64,000 bases of DNA, from assembly GCA_000231825.2 (NCBI GenBank), contig JH720324.1, forward strand, positions 600,535-664,534, given 5' to 3'. The first letter of the stretch is position 1. Each line of letters starts with the position of its first letter. Positions 1 through 15,500 of this stretch are shown here, piece by piece. Source of the DNA: Tetrahymena elliotti 4EA (lineage: Eukaryota; Ciliophora; Oligohymenophorea; Hymenostomatida; Tetrahymenidae). The notes under the pieces are model-generated. The model ran no database searches and was not told where the DNA came from. It saw nothing but the letters and a program-made list of their open reading frames with translations. Position numbers and translations under genes: made by a program.

Positions 1-2843
1 GTTTAAACTATATTAGACATCTTTTAAAATGATAATAATTTTGTTGAATTTTTTATAATAAAGTTTTGCTTGACTAGCTTGATTTAATAGTAGAGTGAAT
101 TACCTTAATAGTGATAAGTCTGCTCTGTAAACTTCATAGTAGCTGTTATAAAAACAAAATATTTGTTATAAACCATAAATAGCTATTGCTTAGAAGCTTT
201 AGATTCCAATAGTTATTTTATTACTATTTTGTTAAATTTGTAAACTTGAAATCGAAAATGGGATAATATATGAGCTATCTATCTAAAAATAGATTGTATC
301 ATTTAAACTTAAAATTTTAAATGGATTATTTGAGTAATTATTATCATATTAAAAGTTAATTGTAGTATAATTAATATTGAGATTTATCTATTGCTATGAC
401 TAATTTTTCAGAGAAATTACATGTAAATCCGTACTATTCAGAATAATAAATATATTGTCTTCTATCATATACTAGATGTTCTAATCTACTTAATATTCAT
501 TAAATTTATATAATTGCTATATGATGTTTAAATTATAATTGTAAATGATTATCTCATAAGTCAAGAATAATATAAATGATTGTTATTAATCTAAATTCTC
601 ATAGTTTTTTAACAAGTTATTTCCATTTAAAGTGAAAGTTTTGAGCATAGTATTATTAATTTAATCATAAATGTAACAATATGTGAAAATATCATTTTAT
701 TAAGTTATGATTAATGTTAATCCAAACTCATTTAGAACATGAATTTGTTTGAAATCGAATATTTATATATCTAAAAAGCGCTTGGCTTATTAAATTTCAA
801 ATCTTTAGTTTTTATTATACGCAAATTTCAAATTTATTGTTTATGATAATTCTCTGAAGTCAAATAAAGATAAATAATTTTAATTAGAAAAGGAAAAGAA
901 ATAAGATTTCATCATGAAATTATTTAAATATTTTTCTTGAATTAAATATGAATATTCTAGATTATTAGAGTTATTCAGTTCAATAGCTTACATGTAAAGC
1001 TAACTAGTCATTTATGACTTTATATAAACTCTTAATTTAAATTTATCTTAAGATCCTACTATAAATGATATCATACCAACAAGATTATATCTTAAATAAT
1101 ATTGAGTATATTATTAAATATTGCTCTCCTCATTTATTTCACTTACTTTAACTAAAATAAATTTATCTCGAGATACTTAAATAAAAATATAATCCTTGTT
1201 TTAAATTTGTATTACATTTAATTGATAATTTTACTAAAATTTTGGAATAGAAAACATTTTAATCAAATTATATTGGCTAGGGTTAGATGTATAGTTATAT
1301 AATGACATATAGGCTAATTCAACTGCAGAAAGCTCAATAATTATAAATTGTTTACTTAATTAACTTATCATTATCATCTAAAATTAATTTTCAAAATTTT
1401 TTGATTGGAGAACATCTATTTAAGTCAGATTTTAGTTAAATTTATAAACATTCAGTTAATTTGAAGTAATAGTTTAAAAAATTATTTATTACTCATCTAA
1501 AATACTTGTTGAAGTAATAGGACTTTTATTATCAGTTATTAGCTTGTCATCTGTAGTAAAAATTAATTAAAAATCCAGATTATCCAATAACTAAATTATT
1601 TAAAACTAAAAAAAATTAATTTAAATTTTAATTAATTGACAAAAAATTTATTGTAAATCATCTAAAAAAAGTAATCTATATTTTATTTAAGCTTTTTTCT
1701 ACTAATCGTAAAAATCAAATAAATTTTTTTGAAAAGAAAAGAAATTTAAAAAAAGATAAATTTTTAGAGAATAAGGTAAATAAAGATTAAATTTACTCCA
1801 TTATTAGTAATTCCAATTAGCATGAACAATTTATAAGTGTAATTAATGACATGAACAAAAGTCAATTAATTGATAGATGTCAAAACAAATTTCTAGCTAT
1901 TTATATCAAAGCACTTTAATTGATTGGAATTTTAATAGAATATGATTAGATTGAACTCTAAAAGAACATCAAGAGGTGTTAAATTCAATAATTAACTTAA
2001 GTTAGAGTAATAGAATTATATATTTTGTTAGGTAAAATTATAAAAAATAATTTCTGATTGAGAAATGCATAAAGCTACATCTTAGATAACTGTTTTAGGC
2101 ATGTAAACTTTTACGTTATTCTAATCATTGTTATTTTTAAATAGAGATAAAAATAGCAATTTATCTAGATTTTCATTTAAAACTGTGAACTAACAATTTG
2201 AATGAGATACTACTATGATATTAATTTTTTCTATGTAATAAACATCTTCTACACTACCTTATAATTTTTAACATGATAAATCTTCATCCAATACTGTACA
2301 ATAACTTAATGGTTAGCACATATCTATTTTTGGATCAGAATATTATAAGCCCTAACAATAAAACTTGCACTACTAGCTTTCTATATCATAATACTAGTAA
2401 AATGTACATAAGTTACTATTTAAAATGCATTATCCATTTTATAATGTAAAGTTTGATAAGCAGTATTGGCAAGTAGTTACATCTTGACATTTTTCGCAAC
2501 CTAAAATTTTACAATCCTAACATTAATTTGAAGAGTTGATGAACTAATTATGCTAACATATGTTTTTGCATTATTAATAAGCTTAATCTAAATAAAGATT
2601 ATCCTAACAAGTTTGGCAATTATTCATACTTGGGGTAGAACAATTCAAACATGTATTATCACATTAAGCACATTTCTATGTAGCAAAGTCATAAATCTAA
2701 TTTTAATTGCTACATATTTCACTATTATTTTATTCCTATAGGATCCGTTAATTGTTGTTTAGAATATTTTGAGATTTGGCCAATTAGTTTATGGAATAAA
2801 GTAAGATTTATATCAGGCCAATATGTTTAAAAACTCTTTTCAT
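1..2843 (-). CDS. Large cysteine-rich secreted/surface protein, partial (C-terminus off left edge)
   Basis: Function unknown; likely secreted or membrane-anchored outside the cell. Two exons, 2843-1797 and 1590 to the window edge, give 879 residues with no TGA. The intron 1591-1796 starts GTAAAT and ends TTTAG, and both exons are exact multiples of three. The ATG at 2843 is followed by a basic then hydrophobic stretch (MKRVFKHIGLIQILLYSI) that looks like a signal peptide. Residues about 44-140 are packed with CxxC pairs (for example KCAQCDNTCLNC and GCEKCQDVTTCQYC), the pattern of the furin-like/TNFR-like cysteine-rich families that are abundant in ciliates. The rest, to residue 879, is rich in Asn, Tyr, Ile and Gln and has no recognised domain; a transmembrane segment or more repeats may lie beyond the edge. 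The start faces the DNA-PKcs gene across 732 bases. The gene is confidently real; the family name is only a resemblance. Confidence 0.8.
1591..1796 (-). other. Intron of the cysteine-rich gene
   Basis: On the minus strand this begins GTAAATTTAATC and ends AATAATTTAG. Reading through it meets TGA soon after; removing it joins two open frames in phase 0 (codons ...AAT GGA | TTA TTG GAT...). It is 206 bases and very A+T rich, as ciliate introns are. Confidence 0.7.
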
Positions 2844-3575
2844 CTACTTTGTTTTTCTTTATTACTATTTTAATTTGCAAAGTGCTAATTATAGTTTGTA
2901 TTATTATTATGTTAAATTTGATTTACATTTAAAATTTCCTTAAAAATTAAGTAAATTAAACTTTCATTATCTCTTTATTCTTTATAGAAAAAACTTTTTC
3001 TTCAATTTATTAAGTTAGTAGGATTAACTTCATTTCCCTTTCTTACTATTTAATAAACAATTGATTAATGAAAACTATATAAATAGATTAAAAAGGTTTA
3101 TTTTGTCTTGTTGTTAATGTTATTTATTTTTTATTAAAAAGTCAACCAATTTAAATTTGAAAAGTAATGAATGAAATTAATTCATTTCTATACAAAATGA
3201 TTAGACTCAACAGCACATTTTTATTTAATAGATAAAATGGTGAAAAATATTTATTATCAATCAAAATATTTTAAATAAATATAGAGAGGGTTAAAAAAAT
3301 TTTAACAGAAGTATTTATTAAAGCATGAAATTTAAAATTGTTTTGATGTTTTTTTCAAAGAGGGTTTTTGGTAAGAATTTAATGATAATATGATAAAAAC
3401 TAAGCGCCTATTTATGAAATAAGATTTATTTCATATATAGTATGTTTTATTATCATTAATCAAAAAGTCGTTTGCTATTATCAGAATTAGATGTTTGTAT
3501 AAATTAATATCAAAGATATTTGTAAAATTTGATAATAATTATTTATCTTATATTCTTTTTTGTATTTGCTAATAA
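2844..3575. promoter_or_regulatory. Intergenic region between divergent genes
   Basis: This 732-base A+T-rich interval separates the start codons of two divergently transcribed genes, so it should hold both promoters. No TATA-like element stands out because the whole stretch is A+T rich. No open frame in either strand looks like a protein. Confidence 0.5.
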
Positions 3576-6500
3576 ATGTTAGAACATTTGCTTGAAAGCG
3601 CTTTAATAAAGCTTTATCAAGGGAATTTTACTGATTCGAAGCAAGTAGTCTAATCTATATCAGATATTTTGTTAGATGAAACTTTAGATGATTCATAAAT
3701 ATGTATTTATTTTATAAATGAATTTATTTTTAATTATTTTGCTATCATTACCTCAATGTAAATGTCAAATGTTCTTACAACTAACTGAGCTCTTTCATAA
3801 AATTTTAATGTTAATATGTTATGGTTTTGTTTTATAAATAAAAAGCACTTTGCAATTCTAAGATTTTCAATAGTGACCTGAACTTGTTCACATTTTTGGA
3901 AAATAACAGGACATATAAAGATAATCTCTAAGCTGCTATTAGAAAAGGATTATTTAGAACTATAGCAGCTTATATAAAATTAAGAAAACTCAAAATATTT
4001 GAATACATAGAGCTTATATGTGTAAATTCATAGATGGATTTTTTAAATTTAATGCTAATAACCTTTTAATCTAATATATCTAGAAAAACTGTATGTCTTT
4101 GTTCAAGAAGGAGGAGTCTAATTAGGCTAAGGAGACATCTCTCAGTCCTATTATAAAGATCATCAAATGTATAGATAATTCGGAGCTATTAGAGAAAATT
4201 ATTGAACCTAAAAATACTGTGATTGCTTTACTTAATGAAATAAAATTTTGCAAACCAACTCAGAAGGTGAAAGGATCAATTTGGAATTTGATAGGAATCA
4301 TCTTTTAATTTGTAAAAATATACATTAAATAAGTATTTTGATAATAAAGAATAATTTGATTTTCAATTTTAATTAAGTTTACTGATCAACTAGAGGATGA
4401 TCTAAAAGCAGAAATACAAACTGTCTGCTTTAAGGAGCTTTAAATATAAATGGCCAGTTAAAAACCAGAGGTCTCATATGTCTCTGGAATGTTTAAGTCA
4501 TTCAGATACTCATTAAAAGAAATCCATTTAAGCAATAAGGAATTAGACGATCTTTACAAAATGATTAAAATTGGTATTACAGAGATTAAAGATGTGAAAA
4601 CCTATGCAGTTATAAATAGTAAATAATCTTTTAATGTGAAATTTTTTTAATGTTTGTCATTAATTTTATAAAACAGATGCTTTGAAAGTGCTTACTACTT
4701 TTGCTCACATTTTTAAGGTCTAAATTTTAGATGACTCTAAAGAAATTATTGACAAAGTTTTAGGATTAATTAGCCATAATAATAGAGATGTAAAAGAAAA
4801 TGCTTCTGACTGTTTAGAATCTCTTATGGCTTTATTAGCAACTGAATTAGATTCTAGTTATAAGAATCATGAACTATCATTCAACTATATCATTTAAAAA
4901 ATGAGCTTTTTGATAAATTAAGAGAGATAATAAATTTTTACAGCTTCCATTACAGTTATTATTAAGTCTATTGGTATTTTCTCAAAAGCTATTTCAAAGC
5001 ATTTGGGTTAAGAATAGCTTCAATTATTCTTCAAGTAGATGATCAATCTTTCTGAGGTTAGATTGTTAAAGGTAATATTATTCATTTAATATGCTTTAGA
5101 TTGAATAGAATTAATTTATTATGTTTGTAAAAGCATATTGAAAAAGATGGAGTTAATAGTGTTGTAGATTTTCAACCAGTTGAAGATGAAACTATGAAAA
5201 AAGGAACTTCTTTTAAAACTATTTTGTATAGATAGAAATAAGTTATCTCCTTTATTACATCATTTGCAAATATTATTGCATAATTAGATAAATTGTATGA
5301 AGATGAATCATAGAGTTTATTAAGATTGTGTATGGTTGCATTTAAATAATATAGCTCTTTCTATGAAAAGTATAAAGAGCCACTTAATGAAGGAATAGTT
5401 TAATTAATGAGAGAAATGAAAAAGCATTAGTCAATTTATATTATTTGGCTAGAAAATTTGGTGTAAAATGGACTTGTATAGAGCATAAAACTACCTGATA
5501 ACTCTTTCTTATCCATGCAAGAATATTATGAAACACTAAAAAGTTGCAGCTATTTTTGGAAAAGTCTCTTCAACTGTTAGTTGTGGACTGATGAAACTCT
5601 TCATCATTTTTCAGCTCAATTCTTTTAGTATATAATTCAGCTTCTTGAAAACACAGATCTTAGCTACAAAGTTGTTTACACTTAGCAATTTGAAGAAGAT
5701 GAAATAAAAGATAAAAATTAAATGGAAATAGAAAATGAAAAAGAATCTAAAATTTAAGATATAATAAGTAAATATAAATTATTAGGAAATTTAAATAAAT
5801 TAAATGAATATTTAATATTATTTTAATAGAGGAAATTTAATAAGTTTAATATGTTGCTAATAATGAAGTTGATCTACAATTTTTCTATAGAGTTACATTG
5901 CTTTTTGATTCAGTTCTACCTTCAATTAAGCCTGTTTTATTTTCAAACTATATCTACTAATTTTATAAATCAATTATTCTCAAACTTAGAAAGCTACCAA
6001 GATCAATTGTATTATTGAAACTTCTAAGATGTTTAAATGAATATATTGAAAAGAATAACATTTTGAAAGGGTTAAAAAAATATATTAAGAAAGATATGAC
6101 AAGCCAAATGAAAATATTCTTCACAGAATTATACAAAGTAAAATAAATAGTTTAGTCTCATCTTTAAATCAATTATAAAGAATTTAGGAAAATATCAAGA
6201 TGAGTTGCTTATTGATTGTCTTAAAACTATGCTTAGTATCCCATTTGAAGTTCTTTTAATAGATAATTACTCCTTCTTTAGGAAAAATTTAATTGTAGCC
6301 TTGAAAAAAGGATTTGAGTTGGGAGTTTAAAATGTCTCAATGGGTATTTATTATTTAATTAAGTTGATCAAATTTTGAAAAAGTAAAATTAAATATAAAT
6401 AAAAGGATTTGCTGCAATTGAATGTTTACAGAAGATCATTAAAAGAAGTAAAAACAGAATTGTTTTTACATATCTAAAGCTTGTAATTCCTTATCTTTCT

Positions 6501-9500
6501 GAGTACTTATCAATTACCAAGGGAGAGTTAGAAGAAATAACAACTGATATGAAATATAAAGTTTAAGCAAACAACTAATAAAGTGATATCTTTAACTTAA
6601 CAATAAGCGAGCTTGGATAAAGGAAAAAAGATTTAATTTAAAGGGTAACTAACTTACTTGGTGACATTGGAGGAGAGGCTCATCTAATCGTTCTTAGTGA
6701 AAAAGGTTTTTAAGGAAATATTGAAAGACAGCTTTTAAGTGAATTTGAAAATCTATAAATCTCTAAAAAAGGAAATTCTTTAATTAGTTGGGATTATGAA
6801 GCAAAAGTTCTTTTCCCATTACCACTTTTAGCAAAAAAAGTAGACATTAATTTAACTAAACTTCTCCCTCGTATGGTTGAACTAACTCTCAATCCAGATG
6901 ACAAAATTAAAGTTTATGCCTGTGAAGCTATTCATGCCATAACTGTTTACATGATTGGAACATAAGCATCATCAATATGTATGAAAATTAATATAAAATT
7001 TAAAATTAATGATTTGATTATTTTAAAAAACAGAAGCAGGGTAAAAGAAGAGAGGAAAGGAAATGGAAAATCTTATTAAATCTAAAGAGGAATTCTCCAA
7101 AATATATTCAAAACTCTTCCCTACAATTTTCTCTATAGGTAGCAATTCAAGTCACCCCAGTTGCTAGTAAATAAAACTAAAAATATTTAAAATCTAATTC
7201 TTATAAAACTTTAAACTAGATTAATGAACTAATTAATACTTTAAATCTCTCGTTGGTTTGCAAACAGTAAGTAATTAGAATCACCTGAAGTAGCAGAACT
7301 CCTAGATAATATTATGAATTTCATTTCTTCTAAAGATAACAATAATTTAAGAGAACTTGCTGCAAACTGTTTGGGATAATTTATCAAATGGACTCTTAAA
7401 TAAAATACAGAATAAGAAATCAAGGTCAACCATAGCAATATCAAGTCTGCTCTCAGAAGAATTATTTCTTTTTCAGGTATTCCATTTTTTTAATCTTTAA
7501 AATCCTATCAAATTCCATCTTTTTAGATTATTTCCAAATTTATCTCTTAAGTAATTCTAAAAAAAAAAAGATATTAGATAATTTACTAAAAAGCACTTTT
7601 TTTTGACTAAATTTAATCAAATTTATTCCATAAAAATGTTTAAATAAAAAAGGAAAATTTATTTTACAAAAATATTTAATTTTTAATTTAAATTTTCTTA
7701 CAAAGTTTACTTTCTGAAAATATTTTAATCAAATAAAAAGATTTAAATTAATAATTTTTGTTTGATAATAAAAAGGATAACCTGATCTATCTAAAAGATT
7801 TGGAGCTTTACTTGCTTTGAAAGAGGTTGTTAATAACATTAAGAATGAAAAGTTTTTAGTTGATAAGTTTATAATGGAAACAATCCAAACTTCAATGAGA
7901 ATAGTTTAAAAAACAGGAGTTAGTAATGAAGTTGAAGATAATTTCAATATTTTAATAAAGTTGTAAACAAATATTATCCAAAAGAACTATAAAATCCTTC
8001 AGGCTAAGAATGAAAATAGAAGTGGCTAATTTAAAGAATTAAATTCACTTCTTGGATGGCTATACAGTTATGGATTCTTTAATCCTTCTTATTTGGTAAG
8101 AAAAAGCTCTTTTGAACTTTGGTAGTCTATCCTGGGCAGAGAAGATTCAGACATCAATTGCAAAAAATTCTTAGTTCAAAGAAAATAAGAAGACAGTTTG
8201 TTTGGAAATTAGATTTAAAAGTTAAATTTAGTTATAAGTTCTCAATCTTATTTCAGAGAAATAAATGTTTTGCTATCTCAATTAGATGTAGTGTAAAACC
8301 ATTTTATTGAATTTCTTTCTTTTTAAACCAAAAATTGACAAAATAATTTTAAAATTAATCAAATAAATTAAAATAAAATAGAATTTTCATAGTAAAAAAC
8401 GACTACTTCAGTATTTAAGAAGAATTATTTTAATTTGAAGATATTATTGATTCATTTTGCACAAATGTTGAGAATTTCTTCTAATCTTTGTTTAAGATTT
8501 AAGAATCTTATTTAAAATCTGATGGATTATTCATGGAGATTTTACTTGATGATACAGTTGATATTGATATTTAAGAAAATTAATATCAAGCTGTCATTAA
8601 TTTGTTTATTAAGATTTGTGAGTTAATGGCTCTTTTATCTAATGACATATAAAATTTCAAAACATTTTTGGATATTCTATTAAATATTGACTTTGAAACA
8701 AAATATGCCATATTTTTACAAATGCTTCTCAAACCTAAGTAAGTATTTTAATTCAAAGAATTAAAACTAATTTTATTCAAATTAGCCATTTAATAAGAGG
8801 AATGAATATTGATATCTTTTTAACAAAGAGTGAGCTTTATTTTGAAAAAATAACACCTGTAATTACTGGTTTAAAAGAAATTACTACTGAAGGGGAAGAC
8901 TTCTTTTAAGACTATGTAGTTAAATCACTTTAAGAAATATTTAAAGGTAACAAGCCATAGGCTTTTGAGGAGATTATTTCAGATGAGTAAAAACTTAAAG
9001 AAAATGAACTCAAAATATTCCTTGAAGGTATAAAGTTGATTTTTAAGATTTGCTCACAATCTAGTTACTACACAATTAGATTTATTGAAAAAGCGATTTC
9101 AGCTATTTTGAATTGGGTTAAGTCTTCTGAAGAAAATATTTTAAATAAATAAGATTCTTTATTTAGAGGTAATTTTATTTACAAATTTCAAAGATTCATT
9201 AAACATTTTTTACATTTCATTAGAGAGTAGAATCCAATAAATATTTTAATTTGCCCTTGACATAAGTAGTTAATCTACAAATGAATTTATCTTGTAAATA
9301 ATCAGCTAATAAAGTTAGTTCTTCCAAAAATATGAGAATCAACTGCTTACATATGTAAAGAGTAAGTGGAATCAAATTGGTTAAAGATATTTAATGCTTG
9401 CTAAAGACAATATCTCTTTATTGAAGTTAACGATACCTTTATTGCAAAGTATAATCTAATCCTAAATTAGAAAAGAAAAGGAAGAATGTTTGCTCATTAT

Positions 9501-12500
9501 GATATAAAATTTACCAATAATTAATATTGAAAGAAAAGAAGACACATTTTTGGAGATTGAGTTGAAAATTAATTGGTTAATTATGTCTTCTATTGATGGT
9601 TTAGTAATAGAGAAAAAATATACAGAGTATATTGAATAGTTGATCGAAGTTTCACTTAAAATTGAAAAGAGTTTGTTTATACATGAACAAGCATTTAACT
9701 TACTTGGATTCTATTTAAAGTGTATTAATAATGCTGATTTCTTTGTTAAAAGAGGTCTCAAAGATAAAGTCAATTCAGTTCGTTCAAAGTATTTCCCAAT
9801 GAAAGTCAAAGAGTTAAAAAGAGAATCAAAGTAAGAAATAGATTTCAAATCTATCTTAAGCTGTATGATTAATATGATCAAGCTAGCAGGACAAATTGAG
9901 CTATTTGAAATACTTTTCCCAGTTATCCGTGAAAATTTAGAGGAACCTTATCATACCAAAATAATAAGTTTCATTTAGCAATTTATTAAAGAAAATTTCT
10001 TAACTCAATCTGTAGAAAAGTAGCTTTACTTTATGGACTGGGCTCTTGATTAATACAAAGATAAAGTAATTTCAATTTTGTTTTAGAATGGCAACTAATT
10101 TAATTTTTTTTAATTATTAAGGATTTAGATAAAAGTCTCTTCGAATGCATCAGATATGAAATAATTCAAAAAGTTTTACTCCATTTTATAGAAAATGCTA
10201 AAGAAGAAACCAATGTTAGATTTATGGTCAAAAATTCTTCATATCTTGAAAAACTCTTTTACAACACTGATTTCATGGTAAATAAATCTTCTTTGCTTTT
10301 TTAATTTTTCTTCAAAATTTTTTTGAAAAAAAACAATGTTTTTTCATTAAAAAAATAAACAAATTTATTCAAGAAATCATTGAATTTTATTTATTGATCA
10401 AAATAAGTTTAAATTATTTTCAAAATTATATAAAAAATAGACAAATTTAATTGAAAAGAAATTAATTTTATTTATTTATTGATCAAAATCAGTTTTTAAT
10501 TTAATTTAAGTGAAATTTATGAATCAAAATCAATTTTAAAATCAAAAAATTACAGAAAAAAACAGACAAATTTAATAAAATAATTTTTTTTAATATGAAT
10601 AGAAATAAGAAAATATGAAAGAAGTATTGAGATGGGTGTAGGAACTTGTTTAAGTTTTTAACATATTTGAGAGTTTGTATAAAGCTCTAAGCTTAGATAA
10701 AATAAAAGATGATGTTCATAAAAAATTATATCCAGACACTACTTAGGGTAATGAGTTAACAAAAAGTTTGATTAAAATAGCATTTGAGTATAGAAAGAAA
10801 GGATTTGAGAGAGCAGACGATATTAGAAATAATATTTAAAATAATCCTGATTTGATAGGAATCGATAGCCGCTAAATACTTAGATTATTTTCATGTTCTG
10901 TTTATAATTGTTTGTCTTAGGTTATTACAAAAACATAAAATAAAGAGAATATCTTGAACCAGTTCTTGTTTTAATAGAAGAATGATCATCTTTGGGATTT
11001 GCTAATAGATACTACTTAGAAAGAATTTAATTTTGAAATTGAAACTAATTTTGAAGAAAATTCTTATGTTCGTACAAGAAACATCTTTGCTAGAATTCCT
11101 AGATTTGATACCAAAGAATTACTTTGCAAGAAATATTTAAATGAGACAGTTCTGTGCACTTTTAATAAAACCACAGCTTCATAAGCATTTTTACCTTCAT
11201 TTGCTAATGAACTGATCAGCAAAAACAGCGACTATGATATTTATGAAGATGAAGAAGATGAAAGAGAAAATATAATCTAAGAAACCAAAAAATTCATGCA
11301 ACAATAACAAAATCTCTTTTTAGGAGATTAGAATGGAGAAAATTTGGAAATGGATTCAATTAACAGAGTAAAATTTATAATTTATTATATGTTTGTTAAA
11401 TTTTTATTTTAAAAAGCATTCATGTATGCCCACAGTTCTTTCTACTATTGACAAAATGGTTTAATAGTTCCCTCTTACTGAAGCTATGCCTTAATGGATG
11501 ACTAATTTATTAGAGGAAGTCAAGAAAGAAAATTGCAGTTTAAGTTAAAAAATATTTATAATTAAAATTATTCTAAATAAACCTACACTATTTGAAAGAT
11601 ACTCATAGCAGTGGTTTGACGTCTTGGTTGATTATGCTAAATTAAATGACAATGGCTCAAAGTTCTTCCATTACTTTTTAAGAGATGTTACAACTACTTT
11701 GATAGATTGGTGTTCTAAAAAACCTAATTTAGTAAACAAAAGAATGAGTTCGGAAAAGAAGTAAAGCTTATGTTAAGTCATTAACAAAATTTGCAGAGTA
11801 AATTGAATTTGAAATGAGATTATTTAATCACTTTAATTATTTAAAGGTTTTAGCTCATAAAGAAAAGGAAATATTCAAATAAAACATTCAAATCTTAAAG
11901 AATCTCATGGAATAATGGAAAGAATGTATTTTTGTCGAAGAAAACCAACTAACAAAAATGCTATTGCTTGAAGATAAAGAAGACAAAGAAAAATCTTAAT
12001 TATGGAATTTAAATTCTATTTTAATTATAGATGCTTGTATTTAATTAAGAATACCAATTCTTCTAAACTATGAAGCATTCTCCAGGGCATAAACAGTTGA
12101 AGAGAAATATGCATTTTTCTTAAACATTTCTGATAAAGATAGACTTAAGAGACTTCTTTCATTCTAATAGCATTCTAAGAGATAATACTGCAAGGCTGCA
12201 TCAGCTGGTAATTAAACTATTGCATTAAATGTTTTAAGTTAAAAATTAACTTTTTTAAACTAAAAAAATAAGTTTGTGGTGGACTTTTATCAATGATGCA
12301 TGAATACGGAGGACAATTTGAAGGAAAAAGAAAGATTTATGAATAAGAAATAGTGAACAACACTGTTAATATTATTAATAAAACTGATAAAACTAGCAAA
12401 GAGAGATTCCCTATTATTGTTGCTTGCATCACTTAATACTACCCAGACTTTTTAAATAATATAAAAATTATTACATACTGCTAAGACTATATTCATCAAA

Positions 12501-15500
12501 AGAGTAAAATAGACCGTGCTTACATTCTCCAATCTGTTTTTATTTTCTTGAAAAAAAAATTGGATAAAAGAGAAAATGTAAAAAATTATTTTTTTTAGAA
12601 AAACAAATTTTGATAAAAAATTAAATAAAATTAAGATGAAAGAAGACATCCATAAAATATGTACTTCATTTAGAGGAGTCGTTTAGAATGTTGCAGAAGA
12701 TGAAAATGTTGAAAATCAAGAAAAGTTTTTGAGTCTTTTTGTATTTTTAAGTAGCTCTTAAATATTAAACTCTTTCGATGACGCAATATAACTCATGAGA
12801 ATTAGTATCACTATTCTCAAGTAGAAATATGAGAGACATTACCAAGAAAAGTTTGCTACAGCATATTATACAATTGTTTATAATTTATATGACTACATCA
12901 TCCACCAAGAAAGCGATTTGAAAAATAAAGAAGATGTTAACGAAAATGAAGAAATGATTTAATTTAAATCTTAAGTTAAGTCGTGCATTCTATGTGGTTT
13001 AACTAGTTAACACAACACAATTAGGTTTCATTTTTTTAAAATTTGATTTAATAAATAACTCAATTAATTAATAAATAAAATAAAGGGAAAAAACTTTTGA
13101 ATTGTTGGATAGAGAAACAAATGACTCTAAAACTCCCTATGAAAGATTACTTTACTTAATTTAAGAAATCTACTAACCTGAGTAGGAAAGATTATGGTTG
13201 CTAAGCGCTGTACCACTTATTATGTGTCTTTCAAAAAGAACTTCAGACTATGATAAGAATCTTTTTGATGAGTAACTTAGTAAATTGGCCTAATTTTATG
13301 ATTGGGATTTCAGAGACTCACATAATATGAGACTTTATAACTCAAGTTAACCATTAACACCTCTTTATACTCTTTCATAAGTCAATTATAGAGATAGTTA
13401 AGGATTTGCTATACCAGCTCCTCGTCGTATGTACAATATCACAGGTGTTAGTTAGCTACCCATATGTAAGTTTAGCTTTATTATTTAAAGAACACATTTT
13501 ACTTTCAATTAATGATCGATCCTCTAATAATAAACATTTTCATTTTAATTTTTTCAAATTTATTAATTAAAATATTTTTTTAACGAAATACTATATTTTT
13601 TAAATGAAAATAAACAGAAGAAGGAATCAGAGCAACTGTTTACAGTTAATCATAAGACAATAGCTAAGGCGAAATGATGATTCATTCATAAGAGCAAGCA
13701 AGTTAAATGAATCAAATGGAAGAAAAGAGATAGATTTACCAGGATTAGATGAAAAGATTTATTAATCCTTCTTAGCAATTTTCTTCTTCAATTTCTTCTT
13801 CAAATAAAAATCCTTTTACATTCAATTAAAGTTAGATGCTTTTTGATAATAAAATGAATATCATCTCTGAGGAAAATGAAGACGAAAATGAAGATGATGA
13901 GGATGAAAAAAAAATTGATTTATTTGGAACTGATATTCAAAGAGAAAAGAAAAATAACCACTTAAGCAAATTTTTCGCTTCAAACTTATTTGATTTCAGT
14001 CAAGTCAACAAAAACTCAACCAACAAAATTAGGTAATTTACTTATTATTTTATAATATTTATTAATAAAATAAATGCTTTAATAATTTCTGATGAAAAAA
14101 TTAGATATCAAGAGTCAAAAGAAGGTAAAACAATAACGAATGCTGTTGATATAAAGAAGAGATAATAATAATTATTCTTTGAGAATCAAAATAAAAAAAG
14201 AAAATAATAATTATAGACAATCAGAAAATATAAAATTGGTGAACTGCCCGATATATGCATTCTTTACAAAGTAAATTTTACACTTTTCTCAAATTTACTT
14301 AAAATTATTTTAAATTTATTTACTTTAATAGGATATTATTGACCCATTAATGGCTTTAAGTTTTATTGATGAAACTTTAGCTGGTTAGTTGTTCTAATTA
14401 TTGTTGCATTCTATGTTTATGAAAGAAGAATCTGCAGATAGATAGTAAAAGTTGAAAGATATTTTGTCTAATATTTTAGCTAAATCGATAGTCCATGACT
14501 TCAACTTTGTTTCAACTATCCATAAAACTATGATAATGCTAACTAAGGAAGGAGAATTATTTGATAGCAATATTATTAAATAGAGTGGATTGCTTAGTCA
14601 TAGTTATTACACTTCAATATTACTTTTAGAAGAAAGTCTTTTCACTCTGTTCCATAGGATAGACTAAAATGATTAGGGTGGTGATAAAGAAGTTCTTAAG
14701 AAGAGAAGAGAAATTCTTAAAAATAATAAGAAAAAAGCTTCAAGAGCAAGAAAAGAAATACAAATAGGCGATGATAATGATGAAGGAGATTTAGATGAAA
14801 ATTAAGAAGAATTAGAAGAAGAAAAACTTTAATTCGAATCAAGAAAAAAATAATCTGAAAAGAAGAAATTAGAAGTTAATTATTGGATGGACTTAATAGA
14901 CATATATTCCCATCTTAATGAAAAAGATTAAATCAAAGGTATTCTTAAGAAAACTGTCTCTTAAGAAGGTTAAAAAGACATGATAATAGCTCTTGATTTA
15001 AAGTTCTCAGGCTAAATTCAAAACTCTTTAAAAATATTAAAAGAAATTATCTCTAAAAATAAAGAAAATTAAAGATAAAATCAATTCAGAATGGCAATCG
15101 AAGAAAATTAAATTAATAAAGCTAATTTAGATGAAAGAATCCAAGAATACATTCAAAGTGAGTATTAAGATACACTTGCTTTAATGGGTAAAAAACTTAC
15201 AAATTAATTTATTCTTTATTTATTCATCTTTTAAAAATATTAGGAAAATGGGAGGATCTTGCTAATGAGCTTATTGAAATCAAAAAAGATGTAAAATCTT
15301 ATTATTTATTGAAGAAAGGATTATTACTATTAATTAATCATCCTAAAATTTAAAAATTTCATTAAAGATAAAAATTTTAAAATACTTCTTTTTCAATAAT
15401 ATGATTGATTTTAGGATGTTTAATTTAGCCATAAATTTTATTTAAAATAATTTATTTTAAAATACGAATTGTAGGTACTTTAATAACCTGAAAAGATAGG

